Shown in pieces: positions 45,641 to 57,108 of a DNA stretch of 64,000 nt. Each line of letters opens with the position of its first letter. Within the stretch, counting starts at the first letter, position 1. A program made the position numbers and the translations under genes. Under the pieces are notes generated by a model, which saw only the letters and a list, made by a program, of their open reading frames with translations, ran no database searches and was not told where the DNA came from. Source of the stretch: Gnetum montanum (Eukaryota; Streptophyta; Gnetopsida; Gnetales; Gnetaceae); the NCBI GenBank assembly GCA_015680685.1, contig MNCI01008953.1, positions 54,733-118,732 on the forward strand, in the 5' to 3' direction.

Positions 45641-46760
45641 GTAAGTTCATCACTGACTCTTTGATAATGAAGATGATGATACTTGTTGGGAAGAGTTGGA
45701 AATCCCTAATAAATTCAAGTAGGAGCCCTTAGAACTAAAAACCCTACCAACTAGCATAGAATATGTATTTTTAAACAATGGTAAACTGGTCATACTCAAT
45801 GTTAAACTTGGTCCTGAACAAAAAGAAAGGTTGTTAGAGGTGGCCAGCAACCTTTTCTTGGTAATATTTGGAGCTAATAGGAATTGATCCAAGTATATGC
45901 CAACATTGCATTTATACCAACCTAGCCATGAAGCCAAGAAGATAGTCGCAATGATGGCTAAATCCAAAATTAAAGCAAATTGTTAGAGAGGAAATAGAGT
46001 AACTCCTCAAGGCAAGGTTTATCTATCCCATCATGGGTAGTAAGTGGGTTAGCCCACTAGTAATCATGCCAAAGAAATATGGCAAGTGGAAGGTCTACAT
46101 TAACTTCAGATTGTTGAACATGGCAACATTTAAAGATTATTTTCCATTATCATTTGTGGACCAAGTGTTGGACACTATCTCCAAGCATTGCTATTATAGC
46201 TTCTTGGATGGTTATAGTGGCTATAACCAAATCTAAATCATGCCAAAACATTAGGCCAAGATAACATTCACAAGTCCCTAGGGGACTTTTGCATATTGTA
46301 AGATGCCATTTGATGTATGCAATGCCCCTACAACATTTCAATGCTTGGTCCATAGCATCTTCTAGCAACAGATCAGTAGTGGTGTGGAAGTCTTCATGGA
46401 TGACTTCTCCATCTATGGAGCTATGTTTAAGTAAGCTTTGAAACACCTTGAGTAAGTACTGAAAAGATATGTGGAAACAAATCTATGACTTAACTAGCAA
46501 AAGAGCCACCTCATGATCCAAGAAGGCATTGTACTAGGGCATAGAATTACTTAAAAAGGGATTGAGGTAGATCCTAAGAGAATAAGGGTCATCTAAGGAA
46601 TAACCTACCAACCAAAAACCATTAAAGACATTTCGTCATTCCTTAGACACAATGACTACTACCGATGATTCATAGAGAATTTTTCTAAGATTGCAAAATT
46701 GTTGGTAGAGCTTATAAAGAAAGATGCACCTTTCATCTCGACTAAGAATGTGAACAAGCA
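45640..46760 (+). pseudogene. Reverse transcriptase of element F
   Basis: Linker ELKTLPTSIEYVFLNNGKLV, then IYPIMGSKWVSPLVIMPKK, YINFRLLNMATFKDYFPL, DQVLDTISKHCYYSFLDGYSGYNQI (46033-46236 is open), TFAYCKMPFDVCNAPTTFQ, and the catalytic FMDDFSIYG box near 46393-46420. FMDDFS is characteristic of the Athila/Tat-type gypsy RTs and differs from family 2's YVDD. The catalytic aspartates are retained but the frame has multiple nonsense codons. Confidence 0.85.
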
Positions 46761-47270
46761 TTCTAGAAGTTAAAGGAGAAACTCATAGAAACACCAATTC
46801 TACAAGCACTAGACTGGTCTAGACCATTCCACATCATGACAAATACATCTAACTACATCCTAGGAGCTATGCTCACATAGTTGGAGAATAAGAAATGTCC
46901 ATACTACATCCATTGTGCGAGCCAAAGAATTATGGGAGCATAATTAAATTACACCACTACAGAGAAAGAATTAATGGAAATGGTGTATGCTCTTGAAAAT
47001 TTCAGGCACTATGTGCTTGGCTACAAAGTATTTATGTACACAAACCACAATTCAATCTGCTTCCTCATAAACAAGCCAACAGCAAGCTCTTGTATCATAT
47101 GGTGGCTTGTGATCTTGCAAGAAATTGATCTCATAATGGTAGATCGAAAATGAACTAAGAATGTGATCACTGACCACCTCTCTTGCTTAAGATGGGATAA
47201 TAAAGAAGAGGAAAGCCTACTTTCTAATTAATTTCTAGATGAACTCACCTTTATAGGAGCAATAAATGAT
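46760..47270 (+). pseudogene. RNase H domain of element F
   Basis: Segments FRHYVLGYKVFMYTNHNS and DHLSCLRWDN (with one stop before) correspond to the K-F-R-x-Y-L-x-G..V.TDH and DHLSRL parts that close the gypsy RNase H. The TDH Asp reads Asn (TNH). Confidence 0.7.
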
Positions 47271-47276
47271 CAAACA

Positions 47277-48545
47277 TTGGTAGAAATAACATGGTACAAT
47301 GGCATCCTCACCTATCTTCTCACTCAGGAGATGTCACAAGATCTTAACTTTAGAAAGAAGAAAAAATTTATTCATTGGGCCAAATACTTTATGGAAATCA
47401 ATAGACACCTCTACAAGGTGTGTGCTAATGGCCTAATTCATTGGTGTGTCCTTGATGAAGACCAACTGCATGTTTTCTAGGATGCTCACAAAGGGCCTTG
47501 CAAAGGCCGCTATGTAGGGATATGCACAACCATAAAAATCCTAATGGCAAGATACTATTGGCATATAATCTTTAGGGATGCCCACTAATTTGTCCAATCT
47601 TATGAACATTATCAATGAGATGGTGGGATGACCACTTGAATGGAAAATCCTGAATAGTAGATTCAATGATTAGAGCCTTTTGACATATGGGCCATTGACT
47701 TCATGGGTCCCATCACACCCATGTCCAATGGAATGGCATATATCATCATAGCAGTTGACTACTACATAAAATGGGTAGAAGTAGTAATCATTACTAATTG
47801 TACATCATCCATTACTGCTAGATTTGTATAACAAAATGTTGTAAACAAGTTTGGGATGCCACATGCAATAATTTTTAACAGTGAAACTCATTTCATAGGT
47901 GCCACTTTTAGAAATTTAATGTAATGCTTAGGGGTTGAACATAAATTAACAACACCCTATCACCCCCAAGCCAATGGTTAAGTAGAGGTAACTAATTGGG
48001 AGATTACAAAGAACTTAACAAGAACCATAAGCAAATATAGGAGAGATTGGAGCACCAAACTCAACGATGTCCTTTGGGCCTATTGCTCAACATGGAAACT
48101 CCCTATTGGCTACTCTCCCTACAAGTTAGTGTACAAAAAATTTCCAATGCTCCTAATCTAGTCTAAGCTCCATACACTCTGAGTAGCTTGTGATCTAGAT
48201 CTTGACCTAAGTTTAGCATAGAAAGAAAGATTGATCAACCTAAATGTGCTAGATTAAAATCAATTAGTGGCCCTATCTTTGAATGAGGTGCACAAGGCAT
48301 TCAACAACCAACATCATGACCTTAAAATACAGAAAGTAACATTTCAACCAAAGTGATAAGGTTCTCTATTGGAACCCCACACATGTACCCCAGAAGACAA
48401 AATTCCAAACATTGTGGGAGGGACCTTATATAATTGATTAAACCTTTTCCTCTAGGGCCATGTTAATTTACAATCCTACAATCCCAAATAAAAAGTAGTT
48501 GATCAACATCTAACAAGTGAAATATTTCCTAGAGCCAAGATAAGC
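47277..48545 (+). pseudogene. Integrase of element F
   Basis: The start region (47277-47480, open) has TWYNGILTYLLTQEMS and RHLYKVCANGLIHWCV, the pre-integrase zinc-binding region. A DAHKGPCKGRYVG stretch follows, then AIDFMGPITP (first catalytic Asp). HAIIFNSETHFIG has Asn where the second Asp (SDxGxHF) should be. YHPQANG-VEVTN keeps the Glu. WSTKLNDVLWAYCST and PYKLVYKKF end the core. Catalysis would fail from the Asp-to-Asn change as well as the stops. Confidence 0.85.
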
Positions 48546-49276
48546 CAATGAAACTACCACCTCAACAGATGGACAACCACGTTCCATTTTTCAAATCTCC
48601 TCCTTCTAACTCAATCATGGTGGAGATGGCCATCCATGCTAATGATCCATATGGCTTCTAAATTTTTCTACATTTTGTTTTTTGTTTTCCACATTTTTGA
48701 TCTTACAAGTTATTTATTTTACAAATTTTTTATTTTCAAATTTTTTCCCAATTTTGCACCATCATTAGTACCTTTGAACTTTTCTTGATGATTTTACACT
48801 TTATTATATATTTTACTTTGTTTTTTTTGTTCTATTTTTTTAAGTGTGATTTTTCATTATTTTTTCTAATAAAAGTGCTTTATTGCTATAGGACACAATG
48901 CCACTACTATTTTTTACTAATGATGGTTTGCGCTTATTGTTGTGATTGTCAATGTCTAGTTTCTATTTTTGAATTCTAATGTCTAATGACTATGACATGG
49001 TTTATTTTTCATGAAATAGGTAGTGAGTCCAAGTCATCTACCCACCCAATAAACTCTATGATTTTTCTTATTCTAGGAGTTTAAGGTCCCTTCCATTAAT
49101 GAAACTTTTAATCAATTGGTGACCTTGGTAGTTCTAGAATTGCAAAAGATATAAAGGTTTGTATACGGTGTGAATTCAAGAGAACTCAATACTCCTTATA
49201 CTCTTCTACTTACTTGAGTGCTTGGGTATATTTCATGAACTTTTTACCATTTCATTCCAACCACTAATAGGAAGTC

Positions 49277-49460
49277 AAATAAAGTCTTTGCATGGTGTGG
49301 TTCCATTTAAAAAAAATAGAGATAGAAAAAGAAAAAAATGATGGGAATTCAAAGCATACCTCTTAGACATAATAAACAAATAAGTCTTTGCATGGTGTGG
49401 TTCCCATTTTAGAAAAAAAAAATATGATAGGAATTCAAAGCACACACCTTAGACAAATAA
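49277..49460. repeat. Tandem duplication, about 80-100 base unit
   Basis: Both units contain AGTCTTTGCATGGTGTGGTT, a purine run, GGAATTCAAAGCA and TTAGACA(T)AATAAA; A and G have a single unit. Confidence 0.7.
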
Positions 49461-49908
49461 ATAGGCTACAAGCATTAGTTATGGGACTAGAAAGACATGC
49501 ACCCATGCCTAAAGGTCCACTTTAACTAAGGCCCTCTCTCTCTCTCACTTTCTACTTCTCTTTTCTTCTCTTTTTGGAATGGTTGTTGTTTTATGGAAGC
49601 ACTCTTGTGTCTTGAGTGGATCAATCAGTCTTGGAGTGACGATGCAAAGTCACTAAGAAAGGCTAGTTTTGGTCTAGACTAAGGATGGATCTTCTTAGGT
49701 CATTTTAAATACATATTACAAAAGGGACTTCTTATGACCTCAATTCAAGATTCCATCTCACCTTCTCAGTTATCCATTTATGCTACCATAACTCACCTAT
49801 CTACCAATTTCTATGTTATGCTCAATGTCTTAGTTTGATGTGTTGGAATTCTTAGATAGATTCCTTTTGGTTGGTCCTTAACTTTTCATGACCATTAATC
49901 AACTATGG

Positions 49909-50036
49909 GACCCACGAACTCCTTAGTTGGGGTTATGCAAGGACAAAAAGGGCATGAGGCTACTATGAGAAGGATCCACAAACTCCTTAGTTGGGATTAT
50001 GCAAGGATAACAGGGGCATGAGGCTACTATGAGAAG
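49909..50036. repeat. Tandem duplication, about 64 base unit
   Basis: Both units run from GACCCACGAACTCC (GATCCACAAACTCC) through GGGCATGAGGCTACTATGAG. Confidence 0.8.
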
Positions 50037-50337
50037 GACCCACTTGCATATCTCTTGCTTTAGTTAGTTAAGTCCCTTACCTTTGACATAATTACAATAT
50101 TATCTTTCACATATTTCATTGTGAAAATCACTTTGTGCTCCTTGAACTCTCATTTTCCATTCCATTTTTATCATTTTTCCTAATTTTCTCAATTCTGGGG
50201 ATTTCAACACCATCTTCTCACATTTTCATCATGTTCGTGGCTGTTTGGGCTTCCATTTGATCCTAATTTTGTTCAAAATATATTTGTAATTTTCAAGTTT
50301 TTACCAAGTCAATGAAACTTAATGATGATCAACAACT

Positions 50338-50474
50338 GTGTTGATAAGGCCCCATCAACATAGCAGACCACTTCAACTAGGCCTTGTTGATGAGGCCCCA
50401 TTAACGTAGTAATAAAATACTATAAATACTACTAAACACTTAGGAATTTTTCACATTTGGTCCACAATGCCCAA
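50338..50474 (+). promoter_or_regulatory. LTR-like internal promoter upstream of extra ORF, element F
   Basis: GATAAGGCCCCATCAACATAG-type repeats (50343-50415) copy the style of the U3 repeats at 59640-59745. They are followed by TATAAATA at 50421-50428 and CACAATGCCCAA at 50463-50474. Element D has TATATATA and the identical 12-mer in the same order (20030-20004 minus). The TATA is about 440 bases before the ATG at 50859. Confidence 0.45.
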
Positions 50475-50574
50475 GGAGCTTTTGCAATTTTCAAAGCCCA
50501 AAACCTTCCCAAGCCTATAACTCTCACACCGGTCATCCAAATTACCCTGTTCCTCAATCCTACAATTACTAGAG

Positions 50575-50858
50575 GTAAGCTATTAGTCATGGGGGTAGCA
50601 AGGTTTTGATGATAAATTTTTTGAATTTTTTTTAACTCCCCTAAAGGGTTAAGTGATGAATGCTATTCAATCATTAATTTTTGAGAATTTAACCCTTCCA
50701 AAAACTTGGGTAATCCAAAGATTAAATTAATAATAAACTACATAATCTATCTAGCCATAATCACACCTTAGCCAAATGTAATCCCCTCATCAAACAAGGT
50801 ATTCCAATCATTATAAGTTACATAATAATTACTAATTCATTGTTATGTGTGATTACAA
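50575..50858 (+). other. Possible leader intron before extra ORF, element F
   Basis: Donor AGAG/GTAAGC at 50575. The acceptor position right before ATG reads ACAA, probably a decayed AG; A and D retain AG there. Confidence 0.4.
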
Positions 50859-51447
50859 ATGGCACCAAGACCAAAGAGACTATAGGAGGAGGGACAATCA
50901 CAACCATGGGAGAAGTGACCTAAAGGAGGAAGAGGCCAACAAGAACATGGCCAATAATAAGCTAAGGCAACCAATGTAACAATACCTCTCAAAGATGAGG
51001 TTGAGGTGGAATCTGTCCAACAAATTCCTAAAGAGGCAGCCACATCTAAACATTCATAGCAAGGTAAAGTGTTAGGCCCTATACCTAGATTGGAAGTCAC
51101 ACTTACACATGCATGTCTTGACATAATTGGAAGCCATGAGGTCCAACACTTAGTTCTCCAATAACTAAATTTTGGACCATTCCTTGAACAAGCTCTAGAA
51201 GATGTCAGAACTCAACTACAAACCTCTCCCATGTAGTCAATCATCACTTCCAGTGGGGAGTGGTACATGGGAAAAATGTATCTCTTCTAGAATAATAATA
51301 AATTAGGATCTGCTATGAAAATCAAGGACATCCAAGTGTCCTACTTAGTAGAGAACATTACACAAGTCCTTAGGCTACCAAACAAAGGAACACAGTTGGT
51401 AGAGTTGTCAACACAAGGCTGCCCCTAGAGGAAAGGAGTGGAAACAA
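50859..51447 (+). pseudogene. Extra coiled-coil ORF of element F, amino part
   Basis: Starts ATGGCACCAAGACC (D: ATGGCCCAAGAAC). Readable segments include DEVEVESVQQIPKEAATSK, LTHACLDIIGSHEVQHLVL, ALEDVRTQLQTS and YLVENITQVLRLPNKGTQL. Interrupted at 51452 by element G and resuming at 57109. No env-type signal peptide, membrane segment or protease cleavage motif is evident, unlike the env-like ORF reported from Athila. Confidence 0.55.
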
Positions 51448-51452
51448 GAGTG
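51448..51452. repeat. Target-site duplication of element G, left
   Basis: GAGTG; the right copy at 57104-57108 is TAGTG (4 of 5 match). Confidence 0.6.
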
Positions 51453-52327
51453 TGATGAGTGGCAAGGTACCCTATGCCCAACCATATGAATCAAAAGTGT
51501 TCACACATGATCTAGTTAAATTCCATGGATGGGACATGTCTTGATTGTAGTTCACTATCTTCCCACTTGGACTAGTAGTAGCTTTGTCATGTATAGTTTA
51601 GTCCAGAGTGAGGCATATGATTTTTATTATTTTATATTTTATTGTTCTACAATTAATAATAGGTTGAAACTCAATTTGTAATTAATTCAACTAATCTAAT
51701 TACTAATTTATAATCAACTACCCTAACATAAGTATATAGTCCTACTTTTCGTGCATATCATAAACACATATAACACTGCTAGGTTCCAAATGTTAAGTGT
51801 TGCTAGGATTATCAAGAGTCATACGCATGCTCAAAGCAATCGTACTTATGTGCTTAATTTAACATGCATGAAAATGTAGATATTAACTAAGTACATGAAA
51901 AGTAAATTGCATGGAAAGTAAATCTAATCTAAGTCAAAGTACTACAATGAATAAGAATCAATCTCAATTTTATTGTCATTCATGGAATATGTCCAAGTAC
52001 ATTGCCAATCAAATAAGACTTTGAACAATTGACTCAGATCCATTCTATGGGCACTCACTGACTATTCTCTAAGATTACAAAATAAAACTATAAGAATTTA
52101 GCTACTCTATTGATAAAACTATGAAAAACTAATGCAAAATTGGAGCCCAAGCACTATCTTTATAGGCCAACATATATACCCTAACATTAGATACCCAACA
52201 TCACATCTAGACCTTGATGTCACATCAAGACCTCAATGTCAATACCCAACATCAGAGAAAATAGAAAATAGTAATTCATTAGATGTTAAGGCTATGATAT
52301 CAAGGCTAGGAAAATCATGACTCATCA
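51453..52327 (-). repeat. 3' LTR of element G
   Basis: 875 bp with TGATGAG...CTCATCA ends; relative to the 5' LTR it lacks about 40 bases near 51530 (after GATGGGAC). Confidence 0.9.
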
Positions 52328-52345
52328 TACCCCCATGACTAAATG
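52328..52345 (-). other. Polypurine tract, element G
   Basis: The minus strand reads TTAGTCATGGGGGTA against the LTR, the best preserved copy along with 2412. Confidence 0.7.
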
Positions 52346-53280
52346 AAAACTCATCCTCGAGTTAAACAAAATGAGGAACAAATTCCTTATAAAATATTAG
52401 GAAGGTGCGGGATTATTAATTGATATGCAAACTATTGACTGACTTTGAATGTCCCATTATAGAATTTTATTCAAGTGGATGCATACAAAATGATAAAGTG
52501 ACAAAAAGACTAGATAGACATTGAAGATTACAAAATTTGTAGAGGTCCTTAAAAATCTACTGAAGATGATTCTTCTTGTTCTCACTAGTGGTAGTAAACT
52601 TTTGACCTTGAATGTTATGTTGGTGCTTCTCTGGTTATGCAAAAAATTCTTGAAGGATGGAGTAAAATTTCTTCTCATTGTCCCATGGATCTAGTAAACA
52701 TGTGATGCTTGAGCTTTTACCTTGTATATCCTATGATGTGTCCATGGTCATATCCTCTGTTGTCCCTCTCTTGGCTTCATTTTCATGCTTGGTAAAAGAT
52801 CTTCTTATTTAGATGTTTCTTTTAGCATCACCTATAGTCATCAAAGAATCAAAATTAGTTTTGGTAAACTTCTTTTCTTGATAATCAACCCTTTTCAAAT
52901 TCCTTAGTTTTCTTTTAAGCACAAGGTGATTATAGCATACTATGCCCAAGGCTATGAGGTAACTAAAATCATCAAGCTATTCACATTATTTTGATCAATT
53001 ACTATTAGTTACCATGATGTTTAAAAATAAGATGTTGGAAAAATTTTAAAGCAAGCATCCCTAGCCCCCATAACTAATAAGTGTAACTCTAGAAGCACAA
53101 AGGTGTTTGAATAATTAAAACCAAAGGTCTAATTTAGAAGATGGCCAGAAATATTAATGGATATGGAAATAGAAAAGTAGGAAAAATTAATCAAATAGAT
53201 GAGAAGTGGTCTCAAAATCATGCATAAATTTAGAAAAACCATCAATCATGTTTTGAAAGACATGAAGGTTAGTTCAAAGT
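52346..53280 (-). pseudogene. Short unidentified remnant of the extra ORF region, element G
   Basis: The minus strand has a short readable stretch (YQEKKFTKTNFDSLMTIGDA, RRSFTKHENEAKRG, about 52730-52900) and an open 73-codon frame (52457-52678). No convincing alignment with the F coiled-coil ORF could be made by eye. It occupies the same place. Confidence 0.3.
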
Positions 53281-54270
53281 CATGATCAACAAAAGTTATG
53301 CAAGTGGGTCCTCCGCAAAGTAGGCTCCTGCCATAATGCCCTTGCATAACCACTTCTATAGATATCTGTGGGTCCCTAAGAAGTTAAATGCAAACCATGC
53401 CTTTATTCCAAACAACACTCAACTACCGTGGTTAGGATGTTACACTATACTATCAAAAACTAAAAGGCTCATAATTGCATGCAGTAGTGACATGAATAAT
53501 GGGATGAGAAGGGATTGTAGAGATCAGGATGTAAGGTACTTAACCATGTCCACAATAAGTTATTGTGACAAGTGTGATGAAATGATCAACATACCTATTC
53601 GTCCAAGTTCAAACCATGTCGATACCATGAATAGTGACCTCATATTGATGTGTTCCATCTTGCCAACCATCATGAGTCCACAACCACCATAGAAAACAAT
53701 CATCACTCCAAAAGGAGAAGAAAAGAGAAAAAGGAAGGAAGGGCCTTAGTTAGAGGGGTGCCTTCAGTCATGGGTAACATGTCTTTCCAGCCCCATAACC
53801 AGTGCTTGTAGCCCATTATTGTGTCTAAGGGGTATGCATTGAATTTCCATTATTTTTTTATTTTTTAAATCTTTTTTATTTTTTCTATTTTTTTGTGTTT
53901 TTTTTTCTTTTTTTTTTTGGTTGGATGGGAACCACACCATGCAAAGATAGAGCTTCCTTTTTATTGGTTGATAGGGGAGTGATGATACATTCCAAAAGGA
54001 GTCATAAACCACATGAAGGAAGTTAAGAAGAGATCCCAACAAGTCCCCTTGAGATCACACCCTTTGCCATTCCCACATGGTCATTTCCTCTTTCTTCAAG
54101 GTACAATGATCATTGATTAATTTTGTTTCATAACAGAAGAACCAAATTGTTTTCATGAGAAAAACCTTTTATTCAAAGAACTGGAGGGATGGATGAGGTG
54201 GTCTCACTGCTTTACACAACTACTTACCCAATCATCTTGATAGCATAGCACAAAAAATCCCAACACATAG
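53281..54270 (-). other. 3' non-coding region of element G
   Basis: Reverse-orientation counterpart of 600-1900 and 48560-50330: ATGCCCTTGCATAACC (53335), GGCCTTAGTTAGAGGGG (53742), a purine/pyrimidine run (53845-53920) and CCACACCATGCAAAGA (53932). Confidence 0.65.
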
Positions 54271-56084
54271 TGTTGAATTTTGCATCATGACTTGGCAATT
54301 TTATTAATAAAAACATAAAATAAATTCATAAAACATAAAGAGAATGGCTCAAGAAAATAGAAAAATATAAAGAAAATAAAAATACTAAGAAATGGAAAAC
54401 ATATGAAGAATCAAAAAATTCCAAAACTAATAAGCAAATCAGTTACTTCCATACATCTTTGAGATAGTTTTATAGTCTCATTTTCAAGCCACTAGGTGTC
54501 TTTTGGTTTAGTGGCTACTATGTAGATTGGCTTTTGCTCACACACTTGCTCTTGAACTTTATGGTGGGTCGGTATAGGCGTTGTATTAATATTTTGAACT
54601 TCTAACCCATAACTACATCCTTTATTGTTATTGGTGAGGCATAGATTCTTCTATCTCTCCAAAATGATAGGTATATCATTTATGTCTTGTGTTAAAGTGA
54701 TGATGGTTATTTGCCTTTGTGTATGATTAGGAGACATCAATTTTGTGAGGAAGGTAGTTGCATTAGATTGGCCTTGTGTTATTTCAAGTGATGTAGTAGG
54801 TCCATGAGTGTTTTGCTTCGGCTTACAGCCTTTCCTCTAGAAGTGACATTTCCAAGTATTTGGTTGAGATCTACTAGCATTATCATTTACATATATGTTC
54901 ATAGAAAAAGTGGCATTCTCTCATTAATGTTGTGATAATGAGCCTTCCTATGTTGCTGGAGGTGACATATGGTGGAGGTGAGCATGAGAATATTGAGGAT
55001 ATGATGTAGGTTGAAAGGTGTGACATGGTGATCATGTATAAGATGTTGTAGGATAATGATATTTAGAAGAGTGGTAGTAGTGATTTGAGGTAGATGAAGT
55101 AAAACTAGTTGGTAAAACATGGTGCTGAAAATAATATTCATGTGGGTTCAGTTGGTAGGAAGGATAGGGCTAGTTTGGTTGTGGCCTTCCCCATGACTAT
55201 GATTTTTGCTACTATAGTTGATGCCAATCATCACATACTATAGTTGGTGGTATCCTATAGTTGGTAGTATCCTAGGATACCACCAACATTGTGGACCACC
55301 ATCTAATTGAATTTGGTTTCAACAATCTATACCACATTTTGGCTTCATCGATTAGTGTTCTAGGAAAGATCTTAAGCTTTTGCAATCTATTTTCAATATT
55401 GTATGATGCATAGACATCATGGAAGGCTTATATATGATGTTGTGGATCTAAGTTGTAGCCTCCTACAAATTTAGAAATATTATTTATATCAAGCCTAGGT
55501 AAGCGACTATCCCAAAGATGTCTATGAGGTATCTTAATTGCCTTCATGATCTCCATTAGGCTCTTAGTGGCCAATAAGGATTCATCATCATCAAACATGT
55601 TGTAATGAAAATTTCTATCTCTATTCATTTGATTGTGATGATCTTGTCTATGCTCCTTGCGATATCTTTGATTTTTCCCTTGGGTTCAATTTCTATCTTT
55701 ATCTTGACCTCATAGTGGAGCTCTATTTCTATATCAACATTCATCTTCATTAGAACTAGATGTTGAAGAGGAAGAGGAAGATGAGGAACTAGGAGAATCA
55801 CCATGGCTTCTATAGTTCTCCCAATGGTCCTTTGATTTATCTTATCTAGGTTTAGAGGAGGTCCTAGGCCTTAATGCCCTCCTTGATCTAGGACTTTCTC
55901 CATATCCTCTACAATTATCTACACTAGTTGAATGTAGTCTTTGAGTGTAGTAAGGGTCTAAATGAGCATAAGAAACTCCTACTTGAGGTTGTTCACTCCA
56001 ATTCTCTTCAATACATATCCTATCATTTCTCTTATGAGTGTTCTCATCATATAATGCATTATTGGTCTTGTGTGAAGAAGACAT
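54271..56084 (-). pseudogene. Gag and gag-linker of element G
   Basis: The ATG at 56084 gives MSSSHKTNN, an Arg/Ser-rich part with SPRSRRALRPRTSSKPR (55842-55900), then LLATKSLMEIMKAIKIPHRH, NISKFVGGYNLDPQHHI and, with stops, ENRLQKLKIFPRTLIDEAKMWYRLL, the matrix/capsid landmark AKMWYRLL of gypsy gag. Below 55240 the linker shared with D (HNINERMPL, RGKAVSRSKTLMDLLHH) runs straight into the 3' region with no protease or RT. Confidence 0.7.
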
Positions 56085-56171
56085 GGTTATTTATAATTTT
56101 TTTAATAGATAGATTGTTAGTACCTTTATAGTGATAATGTATAATATAACTAATCTAAATAACTAACACCA

Positions 56172-56189
56172 TCCCCGGCAATGGCACCA
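56172..56189 (-). other. tRNA-Asp-type primer binding site, element G
   Basis: The + strand TCCCCGGCAATGGCACCA matches the plant tRNA-Asp 3' end including CCA at 16 of 18 positions; the two differences are transitions at CpG sites. The clearest lineage marker in the window. Confidence 0.85.
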
Positions 56190-56190
56190 A

Positions 56191-57103
56191 TGATGAGTAG
56201 CAAGGTACCCCTATGCCCAACCATAAAAATCACAAGCATTCACACATGATCCAGTCGAATTCCATTGATGGGACTAGTTATGGCATCTAGATTGCTATGC
56301 CTTGATCACAATTCACTATCTTTCCACTTGGACTAGTGGTAGCTTTGTCACATATGGTTTAGTCTATAGTGAGGCATATGATTTTTATTATTTTATATTT
56401 TATTGTTCTATAATTAACAATAGATTGAAACTCAATTTGTAATCAATTCAACTAATCTAATTGCTAATTAATAATTAACTACCCTAACATAAGTATCTAA
56501 TCCCACTTCTCGTTCACATCCTGAACACATATAACACTGCTAGGTTCCAAATGTTAAGAATTGCTAGGATTACCAAGAGTCATATGCATGCTCAAAGCGA
56601 TCGTACTTATGTGCTTAATTTAACATGCATGAAAATGTAGATATCAACCAAGTACATGAAAAGTAAATTGCATGGAAAGTAAATCTAATCTAAGTCAAAG
56701 TGTTACAATGAATAAAAATCAATCTTGAACTTATTGTTGTTCATAGAATATGGCTAGGTACATTACCAATCAAATAAGACTTCGTACAACTGAATCAGAT
56801 CCACTCTGTGGGCACTCACTAACTATTCGCTAAGATTATGAAATAAAACTACAAGAATTTGACTATTCTATTAACAAAACTATGAAAAATTAATGCAAAA
56901 CTAGAGCCCAAGCACTATATTTATAGGCCAACATATATACCCCAATGTCGAATACCCAACGTTGCATCTAGACCTTGATGTTGCATCAAGACCCTGATGT
57001 CATGTACCCAATGTCATAGCTTCGACATCACGTATTCAACATCGGAGTAGACAAAAAATAGTGATTCATCAAATGTCAAGGCTAGGCAAGTCATGACTCA
57101 TCA
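56191..57103 (-). repeat. 5' LTR of element G
   Basis: 913 bp with TGATGAG...CTCATCA ends. Minus-strand TATA (TATAAATA) at 56918-56925. The U3 start (56945-57060) holds GATGTTGCATCAAGACC-type short repeats. Confidence 0.9.
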
Positions 57104-57108
57104 TAGTG
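57104..57108. repeat. Target-site duplication of element G, right
   Basis: TAGTG against GAGTG on the left; one substitution. Confidence 0.6.

Larger units (their letters stand above)
48560..50330 (+). other. 3' non-coding region of element F
   Basis: A T-rich tract (48660-48900) is followed by conserved blocks shared with A, D and G. Two tandem duplications are visible: a unit of about 100 bases at 49277-49378 / 49379-49460, and a unit of about 64 bases at 49909-49972 / 49973-50036. No gene is supported; 48785-48979 is low-complexity. Confidence 0.6.
51453..57103 (-). mobile_element. Element G: complete pol-less family 1 element nested in F
   Basis: Both LTRs, PBS, gag, 3' region and polypurine tract are present in 5.65 kb, with no RT, RNase H, integrase or intact extra ORF. 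It is inserted in the opposite orientation to F, within F's extra ORF. A roughly 310-base stretch of the two LTRs compared by eye differs at about 25 sites, fewer than F's LTRs, in keeping with G being younger than its host. It probably depended on proteins from full-length relatives. Confidence 0.88.

Noticed and set aside
53336-53692. 118-codon + strand frame in element G
   Set aside because: It runs antisense to the element in a block that is non-coding in A, D and F; no domain and not conserved as an open frame.
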